From positions 248,001 through 312,000 of the forward strand of contig VIIQ02000644.1 of the NCBI GenBank assembly GCA_007449985.2: a stretch of DNA of 64,000 bases, given 5' to 3'. The stretch is from Desmodesmus armatus. Taxonomy: Eukaryota; Chlorophyta; Chlorophyceae; Sphaeropleales; Scenedesmaceae. Positions 11,582 through 22,700 of the stretch are shown here, in pieces; the stretch's first letter is position 1; each line of letters starts with the position of its first letter. The position numbers and the translations under genes were made by a program. The notes beneath the pieces were generated by a model, which saw only the letters and a list, made by a program, of their open reading frames with translations, did no database searches and was not told where the DNA came from.

Positions 11582-12902
11582 ATGGCATTGAGTGCTGCTT
11601 CTAGGACCCTGGCCACAAGATCGCTGCTTCGCAGTGTACCTGTGTCTCGTATCCTTCACCACACACCTCTCCGCAGCAGAGGCCAGGTCGCTTGCATGGC
11701 AGCAGCAGCAGCACCAGGTCCCAAGTACTACCTCTTGAACTACACATACGTGCCAGATATACTGGAGAAGCGTGGACCATACAGGGAGGCCCACCTGGCA
11801 GGCGCCAAGAAGCACCTAGATGCAGGCAGGCTGGTAGCAGCAGGTGCTGTGGGAGACCCAGTCGAGGGAGCAACATTCTTCTTCAAGGATATCAGCAAGG
11901 TGAGAAAGTATTTGTGAGAAAGTATTTGTGAGAAAGTATTTGTAGCAGCAAATCATCAGTTGAAAGGAGGCGTAAGTACTGTGATTGCAGCAGTGGTTGC
12001 CTCAGCAGTATGGGCAGCTTTTGAGTAAGGTTACACCGGTCAGCACGGCAACTGCAGGGCACAGTCACGGACTTCATCATCAGGAGCAGCACATCCAGAA
12101 GCTGTTGTTGCAGGAATTGTTGTTGTTGTTACAGCAGCAGCAGCAATTAAATAGACCTCTTCTCTCTGATGCATGACGCCAGTGCAGCACCGCGGGGGGC
12201 ACCGCCTATGAGCTGGGAAAAATGTGTCACGAGGGACCTGCAGGCCCTGGGGCAGCCGACGAACATGCACGATTTAACGGGTGCATGTGCGTTGCGCGGT
12301 TCCTGGCGGAGCATGCTCTACAGACTGACACACCCACGCGCTACTGGGGTGCCCTTTCGGCGACCACTCAATGCCACAACCCACAGCAGCAGGATGCGGC
12401 AGCGCGCTGATACCCTGCCATTCCAGGCAGCATGGTCTGCAAGTGGACCAGGCGTCATGTCCAACTGAGTTGCTTGTATAGTATATGTACAACATGCTAC
12501 CTATGTTAGCTTTTTCTTGTGCTGTTGGCTTTGAGGGCCGTAACTGGTCCAGGCTTTCTAGTGTCCTAGGTCACTGGTCGTCTGGTGGTGTATTGCTTGT
12601 CTTGCACCAAGGTCGATTTGCTGCTAGCAGCATGCTGCATGCGCAATGAACCTGGCCGGAAACACGTGTAATGATGATGATGATGATGGGTGGAAAGCAG
12701 CTTCACAGCAAGAGTCACTTCCTGTTGCTGTGTGTTTTGCAGGCATTGGCAGCATCGACGTCTAGACATGGCATCCCTCAAGATGTCAATGACCAGTGTG
12801 CATGGTGCACGGTTGTGTAGCTGTCGCAAGCATTTAACCCTGTCTGGTTCCCGACCCCCCACTCACATGTTAGCCTAGCGGCGTCCTACAAGGCTCACTG
12901 CA

Positions 12903-12936
<34 letters not shown>

Positions 12937-13047
12937 CCCCTTCAGGAGGAGATTGAGGCGTTTGTTGCTGCAGACCCCTACGTGGTCAACGGCCTGGTGC
13001 CCAACTGGACCATCAAGCCCTACACCGTTGTAGTGGGCAGTCCATGA
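11582..13047 (+). CDS. YCII-domain protein with organelle targeting peptide
   Basis: Two exons, 11582-11899 and 12946-13047, join in phase 0 to give 139 residues. Residues 1 to about 45 are rich in Ala, Arg and Ser with no acidic residue, which suggests a mitochondrial or chloroplast transit peptide. From about residue 48 the sequence is a complete YCII-related (dimeric alpha/beta barrel) domain: KYYLLNYTYVPDILEKRGPY, then REAHLAGAKKHLDAGRLVAA, GAVGDP, and in exon 2 VNGLVPNWTIKPYTVV. The conserved His of the AHL segment and the GDP turn are present. Family members are small proteins of mostly unknown function, some with dehalogenase-like or dehydratase-like chemistry, so no reaction is assigned. 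The 1,046-bp intron contains a triplicated splice donor and a retroelement fragment. The gene converges with the MUS81-like gene. Confidence 0.86.
11900..11942 (+). repeat. Three tandem 14-bp units carrying the splice donor
   Basis: TGAGAAAGTATTTG occurs three times in a row (11901-11914, 11915-11928, 11929-11942). Each unit with its preceding G recreates GTGAGA, so three equally good 5' splice sites lie at 11900, 11914 and 11928. Confidence 0.95.
12169..12468 (+). mobile_element. Retroelement C-terminal fragment in the YCII gene intron
   Basis: The open stretch encodes SWEKCVTRDLQALGQPTNMH followed by LTGACALRGSWRSMLYRLTH. The pattern W-x-x-C-x-x-x-D-L-x-x-L-G, then a gap and x-R-x-x-W-R, is the usual tail of LINE ORF2-type proteins. 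It is too short to be an active element and is wholly intronic. Confidence 0.4.
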
Positions 13048-14206
13048 ACTCAGCAACAGCAGCAGCAGCAGCAGCAGCGGCGAGCACACACCTGTTGGCA
13101 TTCGGACTGTTGAGCACCGCACACCGGTAGCTGGGTTGAGCTGCTCTTGCGGTGTGCGGCTGGCAAGGGCCTAGTACATCAAACCGCAAGTGCACGTGTG
13201 GGTTTGGCCTGCACAGCCTCACTTGCAAGGGTCAGCATCAAGGTGTTGGCAGCAGGGTCTTGAGGTGTTCACTGGCTATTTTCTAGCGCTCGACTAGCAG
13301 ACATGAGAGGTACTGTTCCCTTGTATAGGTGTGTCTGCTGTGTTGAGCAGCAGTGAGAAGGGATTTTGCTGGGTAGTGTTGAGCAGCTGGTGTGCTGACG
13401 GATGGATGCAGAGGGCCTGTGTGGGCATCTTTGGCTGCCACCGCTTGGCCGCAGCTGCTGAAGAATTCAAGCATGGACTGTGGCAAGAGGCAGGTGCTGT
13501 GACGTACTGTTATCTTGCTGACTGGCTTGCACTGTGACAGCGATGGCAGGTTGAGTGATGTACTAGTCACACATGTGTGACCAGGTGGTGCTGGCAGACT
13601 GACCAGTCACCCTGGTGTACGTATACAGTGCAGCAGCTATAGGGTGGACCAAGGTTTCGGGTATACTCAATTTAGCCATGGCTGGCCAGTCATTGAGGAC
13701 TTCACTGCAGCCTTGACGTAGTAATGGGCTGATTCTGTGCAACAAGGCAGACCAGTTGACCCTAGCATCACTGAAAAAACTCGATTGCGCATGCTGCCTG
13801 CCAACATTGATGGTCTCATTTTCATCATCCACTTGGTGCACTGTCAGTCCCATAGTATGTCGCTTACACCTCCTTGCAGCTTGATCCCTGCAGGTACAAT
13901 TGTGCCAAGCACACTACTGTACGCGTGAGGCACGCCGGTCCCACCCCGCGCGCTGCATCAACACCCCACTTCCTTGCTGAGCATCCCCTTCAGGGCACCC
14001 CATGCAAGTCATCAGCACGGACACCACAGTATTGTCATGCCATGCCGTGCCAAGCTGTGCCATCACATCATCTCGGCACCAAAAAGCAACTCCCAGCCTG
14101 GGAGTCCCGGTCAACCCAGCACAACAATAGTACATAACCCAGAACTGCCAGCAAAATCCCTAACATGGGGTACTGCACAACTTGCGATCTGAAACCACCA
14201 TGTTCA
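13048..14206. other. Convergent intergenic region
   Basis: This lies between the 3' ends of the YCII gene and the MUS81-like gene. It starts with a CAG run (about 13058-13079). No further gene, RNA or repeat array was recognised. Confidence 0.5.
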
Positions 14207-16608
14207 TCAGTCCAGCACGATCACATCATCTTCATTCGCACTATCCGGTATCACACCAGCCAGCCCATACCCACCCAACCCGCTGCCAGCACCCCTACCA
14301 ACACCTGCAGCAGCAGCCGACTGCCCCTGAGGCTCGCCCCTCACACCCCGCTGCTGCTGCTGCTGCTGGCTCCCATGCGGCTGCTGCTGCTGCTGTTGGG
14401 GTTGGCTCTTAGGGGCCTGCTGCTGCTGCTGCTGCTGCTCGTCCAGCCAAGACATGAAGTCGCTCCCAGTGCTCTTACGCCCCATCTGCTGCCGTGCCCG
14501 CTGCTGCTGCCGCTGCAGCAGCCACTGCTCCCCATTCCCATCATCACCATCATCACCCTCGCTTGACGAGTCACCTCCCAACAAGCTGCGGCATCTGCGG
14601 CCACTAACACCGACGCCACCACCTGCTGCTGCTGCTGCAGGCAGCGGCGACCCAGCTCCTGTCCCGCTGCTGTGCTGCTGCCGCCTCGAGGCCTCACCCC
14701 TGAGCGCAGCACCCTGGCCTACGGACCCCTGCTGCTGCTGCTGCTGCTGCTGCTGGCCCCTGACTCCAAGCATCCCCCTTTCTTGCTGCTCCTGCTGCTG
14801 CTCCTGGAGTGTCGCGCCCTGCTGCAACCGCCCCCCTGCTTGACTGCTCCGCAGGCCAGCGGACGACCCAACCCCTTGCTCCACCCCCTGTTGCTGCCGC
14901 TGCTGCTGCTGCCAGTCCTCCCCCTCCTCCTCCCCCTCATCTTCCTCTTGTTCTTGTTCCTGCTGCTGCTGCAGCTGTTCAGCCAGCCAGGTGGCCCTGC
15001 TGCCTGCTGCTTCCAGGAACAGCCTGACACTGGTGCTGCTCTGTGCCAGGTGCAGGTGCCAGCCCTGCTGCAGCACAAACACCACCAGCCACAGCCACAG
15101 CCAGCGGTTGATGGAGCTAGCTGACAGGGACAGCACCTCCTCCTGACGTGCAGCAGCCTGCCTGCAGGACCAATACAAGCAACAGCAGCAGCAGCAGCAG
15201 TAGTGATGGTCGTTTGTGTGAAGTGTGTTTGTGCTTGTACTGTGTGGTGTTCAGATATTTGATATCGCAGGAATGCAAAACCAACCGGCCGCACAGCTCT
15301 CAATCCCAAGTAAGCTGCCATCGTATGCAGCCTATGTCTGATTGCTGTAGCATCGAGGGCTGCAGCAATTGCAGCCTGTCACCTAACATGTCTCAGCTGT
15401 GGGTTAGCCGGTCTTACTTGGTGGCGGCGCGTCGTCCAGGGTTTAGGCAGGCCTGCTGCTGAACCCTGTTCATGTAGGTGACTGACCCATGGGGCCCAAC
15501 AAGGTTCTCAACCAGAAGGATGCAGCAGGAAGGGCCCAACACACCCTGCTGCTGCTGCTGCTGCTGCTGTTGCTGCTGCTGAGATGGCAGCTGCGGCTTT
15601 GTGGGACAGGCAGTGTCTAAAAAAGCCTGTAGATAGCTTGACAGCAGAGCTGCCACCTCACATGCAGCTGACACTGCATCAATCACAGCCAGGTCGACGG
15701 CAGCTGACCCACTTCCTGCTGCTCCTGCTGCTGCTGCTGCTGCTGCTGCTGTCTTGGTGTGTGCTGCTGTTGCTGCGGTGAAGAAGCTGTCCAGCAGTCT
15801 CAACAGGGTGCGGCCCTCCAGCCACACAACACACAGACCCTGCGTGGAGTAGCAGCAGTAGCAGTGGCAGCAGCATCCTGAGCGGTGGTAGGGTGTGGAG
15901 AGTGTGAGCCAGCAGCAGAAGTGTTCGTGCGGGAGGCATGGCAATCAGACGCCAATAATGCAAATTCATGCTGAAGCACACATCTTGAAGCTGCTGCTGC
16001 CCGCTGCTGCTGCTGCTGTCGACCTATACCACTGCCTGGCTGCTGCTGCTGCTGCTGCTGCATGCCTCGCACCTCCAGTCTCCTGTGCTGGTAGCAGACC
16101 ATTCCGCTGTGCTCCCCAGTGCCCCTAGTGATGCTGAATGCAGCGTCAGGTGGCACAGGGGTGGCGGGCGGCACCACACCCATCAGGGGGTCCAACGCGG
16201 AACGCGGCAGCCGGCGAGACACCTGGCAGGTATGGGGGTTTAGGGTGTTGGGTTTAAGGTGGGAAGAGCAGGGTGCAACGGGAGGTGCGCGACAGGGATG
16301 GCATGTAGTGGTGTGAAATGGTGCAGGGCAGTGCTTGAGGCATCGTATGGTCAGCTCATGGCGCAGGACAATGCAAGCATGTACACAATGTTTAGCAGAA
16401 GCATATCTGATCAAGGACCATGTGACTATCTTCACCTAGAGAAGTTCATATGCGCCCCAGCACATCAGACATCTGAGGGAACACTACCACCAACATGTGC
16501 CGCAGCGATTGACGCAGCTATAGCCTGCACTACAGTTCACAACCGACCTGGTGACACAGTGTCTTCAGCTCCTTGTAGGTCAGCCTGCTGCTTGAACCCT
16601 GGCCCGTG

Positions 16609-16640
<32 letters not shown>

Positions 16641-17856
16641 AAACAGCATCAGCTGTGATATGGCCAGCAGAATGTCTCTGCTGTCTTTGGTGGATGGAGC
16701 CAGCAGCACGCGCTGCACTGCCCCATACTCACTCAGTGCTGCACGGGCGACGAAGTCAAACAGGCTTGACTCATCGTCAATGACGGTCGAGGTCCCGGGG
16801 GCAGAGCCTGGGAGGATGGCGTGTGAGTGAGTGAGTGAGTGAGTGAGTGAGTGAGTGAGTGAGTGCGTGTGTGAGTGAGACAGGAAAGAGGGAGGGAGGG
16901 AGTTGCAAGAGGGAGGCATGCACTGCCGAGTTGGCAAGCATGCGGCCCGGGGAATGTCAACGACGAAGGGTGGACGAATTGGACTTCAGTGCTTCTGTAC
17001 TGTGCTATAATGCTGTACTGCTGACCACAGCCTGGCTGCAGGAGCAGGCATGTACAGCGAGCAACATCATAATATAGCTGTGTTATCTATAAGTAGCTGG
17101 ACAATTCACACCAACCCACCTGGCCTTGAGCCATATGGCACGTAGTGTCCAGCCAGTTGTGTGACGTTCTCAATGATGAGCAGCTGATGCGGCAGCACAT
17201 CAGCCACGTAGTGCATGCGCTGCATCTGGCGTAGGTGATCCCGAGCGGCGGAGCGACCCACCAAGTCCCGCACCTGCAACACACACCAGGGCTGTGTCAC
17301 ATGGCTTCTTGTGCTACCCTTCCAAATGCACAACTTGTCAGCAGTCTGCGGTGCTGCCACTGCCAATGGAGCACAGCCACCGCCAGTCTTTCGTACGACA
17401 TACTCATGTTCTGGGTTTCGCCCAACACCTAGAAAATACCGCTTGCCGACACCCCCCTCGCTCACCGTCTTGCGTTCTGCCACTGCCCAGCCACCCAGCA
17501 GTGTGGAATGTCGCTGCCGACTCTTCCACCCCACGGCGACACATGAATCATCTGACATGATAGTCACCCACTGACAGTTTGACGCCCCTTGCAGGCCTTG
17601 AAATGTACTGTTGCTGCCCATGCACTTCACACACCTCCTGCATGGCCTGGCTTCTTCTGACACTCGCACACTCAAGCACCCCCCCCCCTTCCTTTCGCAC
17701 CCCCTCGCTCACCGTCTTGCGTTCCACCACTGCCCCAGCCACCCAGCAGCGTGACCGCTCAGCTGCAGCCGCTGTCTCCTCTGCTTCACCAACAACATCG
17801 CCAGCAGCAGCAGCAGCATCCTCTGCTGCTGCAGCTGCTGCTGCTGATCGTGACTG

Positions 17857-17889
<33 letters not shown>

Positions 17890-18392
17890 GGGCAGGACCA
17901 GCCACATGTAGTCGCCCAAGGGCAGGTGGTCACGGTCAACATCAACCTGCACAGCACAGCATGACACAGCACAGCATGATACAGGTACAGATTACAGAGT
18001 GAGAGAATTTTGCATGGCAAAGCCGTGCGACTTGCATGGGAGCCAGGGGCGTATTTTGGGATACAGTAGCACAAGGCAACACAGCACAGGTTTGCCATGT
18101 AGTGAATGTAGTGCTTCACCTGGAATCTTAGCACTGTGACACGGTGCGGCTTTCATCTGTCCAACACACCTCGATACGTCAGCAACTGCTGTGGCATTGT
18201 CAACAGCAAAGCGTCACTAATGCTAGTGCGGCATAGCACACAGCGAGTGCACTCACGGTTACTCCTAATGGTAGTGCCCCCTGGTGCAGCTCCTCTGTGT
18301 GGTCCTGCCTGATGCTGCTGTAGATCCTGTTGGGATCAGGGTTTTGTATCCGCTCCTTCTCATCCACAACAAGCTTCAGCTCAAAACCACCC

Positions 18393-18425
<33 letters not shown>

Positions 18426-19082
18426 CGTGACTGTTGGGTCCTGCCAACAGACCGTGGGTGGGGTATGTGCAAACTTCCTGCTGCCGCTGCAGCAGCAGCA
18501 GCAGCTACTGCTGCTGCTGACGAGGGCAGTGGTGGAGGGCGCCCTGTCCTCAACCCACCCTCCATTGCTGCTGCCGCCGCCGCTGCTGCTGCTGCTGCTG
18601 CCGGTGGGTCCTGTGGAAGATGTGGGCCGCCCTCCTCACCACCAGCAAATCCATCGTTTTCAAACAGCTCAAGTTGTGTATCCAAAATGTGTATGCAAGG
18701 AGGCACACTACCACCACCACCCCCACCAGCTGCTGCTGCTGCTGCTGCTGCTGCCGATCCTTGCTCAGACTCCCCCTGCTGCTGCAGCGGCAGCGAGTGC
18801 ATTCCTCCGCCTACCTGCTCCTGCTGCTGCCGGCGGCGGCGCTTGGCAGGGGAAGGGTATACCCCCTGATCAGCAGCAGCAGCAGCAGCAGAGTTCTGCT
18901 GCTGGGGTTGTGTGCTGGCCAGGGAGCCTGAGCCCACACCCATCCCACCACCCTCTTCGTCCTGGGAATCTAGTAAGACCACTTGCACTGGAGGGAGGGA
19001 GGGCCCAGCAGAGGGGCCCCTGCGCTTTCTGCCCCTGCTGGTACCACCCTCACAAGAGCTTGCAGGAGCAGAAGCCTCACTC

Positions 19083-19134
<52 letters not shown>

Positions 19135-19231
19135 TGGGAGGGCCACGCAAGCCACCACCCCCACTGCCAGCCCCAGCCCCAGCAGCTGCAGTCATAAAGA
19201 CATCCTGAGACTCATCCAGAATCTCTATGCA

Positions 19232-19262
<31 letters not shown>

Positions 19263-19665
19263 TTTTGCCCGCGTGACAGCTGCTGTCGCTGCTGTTGCTG
19301 CTGCTGCTGCTGCTGTGAGAGCCAGCCTGGCAGATCCTCACAGCCATCCACCAGCTCAGTATCTGCTTGACTGTCAGGAATCACAACAGGCTCACACGCA
19401 CGGCCTGGCTGCTGCTGTTGCTGCTGTTGCTGCTGTTGCTGCTGACACATCCTGCTGGCGGCAGCAGCAGCAGTGGTGGCATTTGGCTGCTGCTGTTGCT
19501 GCTGCTGCTTCATGCGTGCTTCAGCAGCTGCTGCTGCTCGCATGGCTGGTGTCAGACCATCCGAGCCACCCTCACCCACTGGCTGCTGCTGCTGCTGTGG
19601 TGGTAGTGGGTCCCTCTGTGAACGTGGGTCCTGCTGCTGCTGCTGCAGCGGCGGCGGCGGCATGG

Positions 19666-19709
<44 letters not shown>

Positions 19710-22700
19710 GAGGGTGGTTGTGGCTGTGAGTGTCGCCGGGCTGCCGCTGCTGCTTCCAACAGAGCCTGCTGCTGCTGTAGGTCTGCAGCATCAAGCATCC
19801 ACTCCTCCTCACCATCAGACACACCAGCTGCTGCCGCCGCCGCCGCTGCTGCTGCTGCTGCTGCTGCAAAGCCCAACATGCCTGCCTCATCCTCCTCCCC
19901 ACTGTCCCAACCCCCGCCACCACCACCAGCAGCAGCACCAGCGCCAAAGAGGTCGGTGGCAAGAGGCCTGCCTGCAGCTACACCCCGTCCTGAAGCCCTT
20001 GCTGCTGGTGCCGCCGCCGCCGCTGGTGCTGCTGCTGCTGCTGCTGCTGCTGCTGCGGGCCGATGCTGAGGGGAGGGGGCTGCCTGGCGCTGTTCCAGCA
20101 GCTTGGTCAGCTGGCCCAGGACATCTGCAGGCAGGGGGTCACAACAGAATCACATGAGTCATCACGACTTTGACATCATGTACTTGCTTGATGCAGCTGA
20201 TGTGTTCAACAACAGGCACAGCAGATGCAGATGCACAAGCTTGCGGTCTGGGGTCTAGAAACTACAATTCAAAGGTTGACCAGGGAAGGCCAGTGTTCTC
20301 CTGCTGTTGCGGTTGCATAACACAGCGACGCTTAGGTGTCTACGGGACATGTTGACAGGGCACAACAAGCACACCACAAGCATTTTCACAAGTGAGGGTT
20401 GGGCCTTGGGCTGTGGTTCAGAGCCGTAGACTGGCCCATCCAGCCCTTGCACAGTATGTGAGCACACTAACAGGGTGGCAGAGTTCCACCGGCCCCACTG
20501 GCCAGCAGCCTTGGGCACACCCCATGCAGTCTCTGCGCACTCCATCAACAGCAAACCCAGAAACCGTACTGACATCATTTCCGGGTTACCCATGCTATCG
20601 GCTACCTGGCCCAGCAATAAGCATTGATTGCCGCACCTGTCTGGCCCGTTGCTGTCCCTCCTGCTATGCCTGCTGAGTCCCGCCTGCTGGGTTTTGCTGC
20701 TGCTGCTCCAGCTGGCTCTTTGTCAACCAGCAAGGACTTGCCTGCAGGGCAGCACATGCAGTGGGAGGCCCCAGGTATTGCCACTGTGCCAAGTACTGCG
20801 AGTCCATAACGCCGACGTAGCCTGTCACATTGGCAACGATAACGCAGCTTGCACAACAAACTGCAACTGGCAAGCTGAGGTTGACACACACACCAGGCAT
20901 GTCACCCCCCCCCCTTTACTCATCGGCCCGGAATTCAAGCTGTGCCCACGCGCCCTTTCCTCCCCCCTTCCTCACACTCACACAAGCACCCTGTGACTCC
21001 TCCACCCACCTGGTGCCTCTGTCACGTTCAGGCCCCCCCCCCTCCCCCTCAGGAGCCGCCAGCCAGGCCACCACCTTCCCACAAGGCATCCAACTAGATT
21101 GCACAACAGGCAACCCCCAAATCACCACCCGGCCGCGCACGCACCCTGCTGCCCACCTGGTGCCTCTGTCACGTTCAGTCCTTGCAGCCTGCCCCTTCCC
21201 CTCCTTCACACCCACAAAAGCTCCCTGCCCCCCTACATACTGAGATGTAACTCCTCCACCCACCTGGTGCCTCTGTCGCGCTCAGGCCGTGTCCGCCCCC
21301 CTCAGGAGCCGCCAGCAAGGCCACTACCATCCCCCAGGGCATCAGTCCCAACCAGATTGCACAACAGGCAACCCCCAAATCAACTCACAACCACCCACCA
21401 CAACCTACCGCCCTGCCACCCACCTGGAGCATCAGTAACATTCAGGCCGTGTCCGCCCCCTTCAGGAGCCGCCAGCCAGGCCACCACCTGTCCACATGGC
21501 ATCCCCCCCCAACTAGATTGCAAGCATGTAGCCCCAAAAATCACTTTACACCCACCAGCCCACCCTGCCACCTGCCGGATGCCTTTGTGACAACATGCCG
21601 TGCCGGGCCCCTAGGGAGCCGCCAGCCAGGCCACCACCTTCCCACAAGGCATCACTTGCTACAGTCTGGGTCTCGAGGCTAGTACTCCAAGAGTACTCCT
21701 GTCAGTGGTGAAGTGTTGTACTGACTTGATACTCAATCCCTCTGTAACTAGACTGCAAAACATGTAACCCCACATCACCCCTGCCCACTCACCCAGGCGC
21801 CCGCCCTGCACCCCACCTGGTGCCTCTGTAACGTTCAGGCCGTGTCCGCCCCCCTCAGGAGCCGCCAGCCAGGCCACCAACTGCTGCACAGGGCTTCGAT
21901 TATACTGCAAATCAAACCACCTCCACATCACCCACGCCCACCCACTTACCCGCCCTGCCACCCACCCACCCACCCACCTGTTGCCTCTGTCACACTCAGG
22001 CCGTGCGCCCCCCCCCCCCCCCCGGAGCCGCCACCCAGGCCACCAGCTTCCCACAGGGCATCAGTCCCAACAAGCTTGCAAAACATGCACCCCCATATCA
22101 GCTCACGCCCACCCACCCACCCGACCTGCCACCCACCTGGAGCCTCTGTCACGTTCAGGCCGTGCCCGCCCCCTTCAGGAGCCGCCAGCCAGGCCACCAC
22201 CTGCCTCACATGCTGCTGCTTCACCTTAGACAGACACCCCAGCTGCAGCCGAGGAGCTGCCCCACTCACAAAGTCACGCAGCGCATCGCACGGGGCACAA
22301 TTCTTGTCATGTGCGCACATCGGCAGGGCTCGCTCAGAAGCCTTCACACGCGGCAGCAGCTGCCGGCGGGCATTACTGCCGCCACCAGCCGCCGCCGCTG
22401 CTGCTGCCGAGCGTCGCCGAGAAGCTGCAGCAGCAGCGGCTGGCCGAGGGCTGTCTGAGTCATAGCCGCCAAAGCTACAGTCAAACCCGCTGGCCCCTGT
22501 GTTCCTCCCCTGGTGTCCCCCGCCGCCGAAAAGGGCGTCAAAGTCATCGTCTAAAGTCATCAGCAGGCCCCCCACTTCTGCCTGGGTGCGCCCCCGCCCC
22601 TGCCCCCGCCCCCGCTGCTGCTGCTGCCGGGGTGCCCCACCAGCACCCCCAGAGGCACCAGCACCTCCCAACCTGTGCCCCGTGCCTGTGAACGCTGCTG

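Noticed and set aside
14207..15161. A separate glutamine-rich gene at the left end of the MUS81 locus
   Set aside because: Its reading frame joins in phase to the upstream exons through a good acceptor at 15161 and donor at 15417, so it is the last exon of the same gene.
17120..17273. EME1 rather than MUS81 identity
   Set aside because: EME1 proteins lack the catalytic residues, while GD and ERKx3D are intact here.
18257..20124. Opposite-strand long open frames of Leu, Ala or Cys runs
   Set aside because: They are mirror readings of CAG/CTG repeats in the true exon and have no independent support.
20985..22200. CRISPR-like spaced repeats
   Set aside because: Units are about 160 bp, diverged and contiguous with exon sequence; the genome is eukaryotic.
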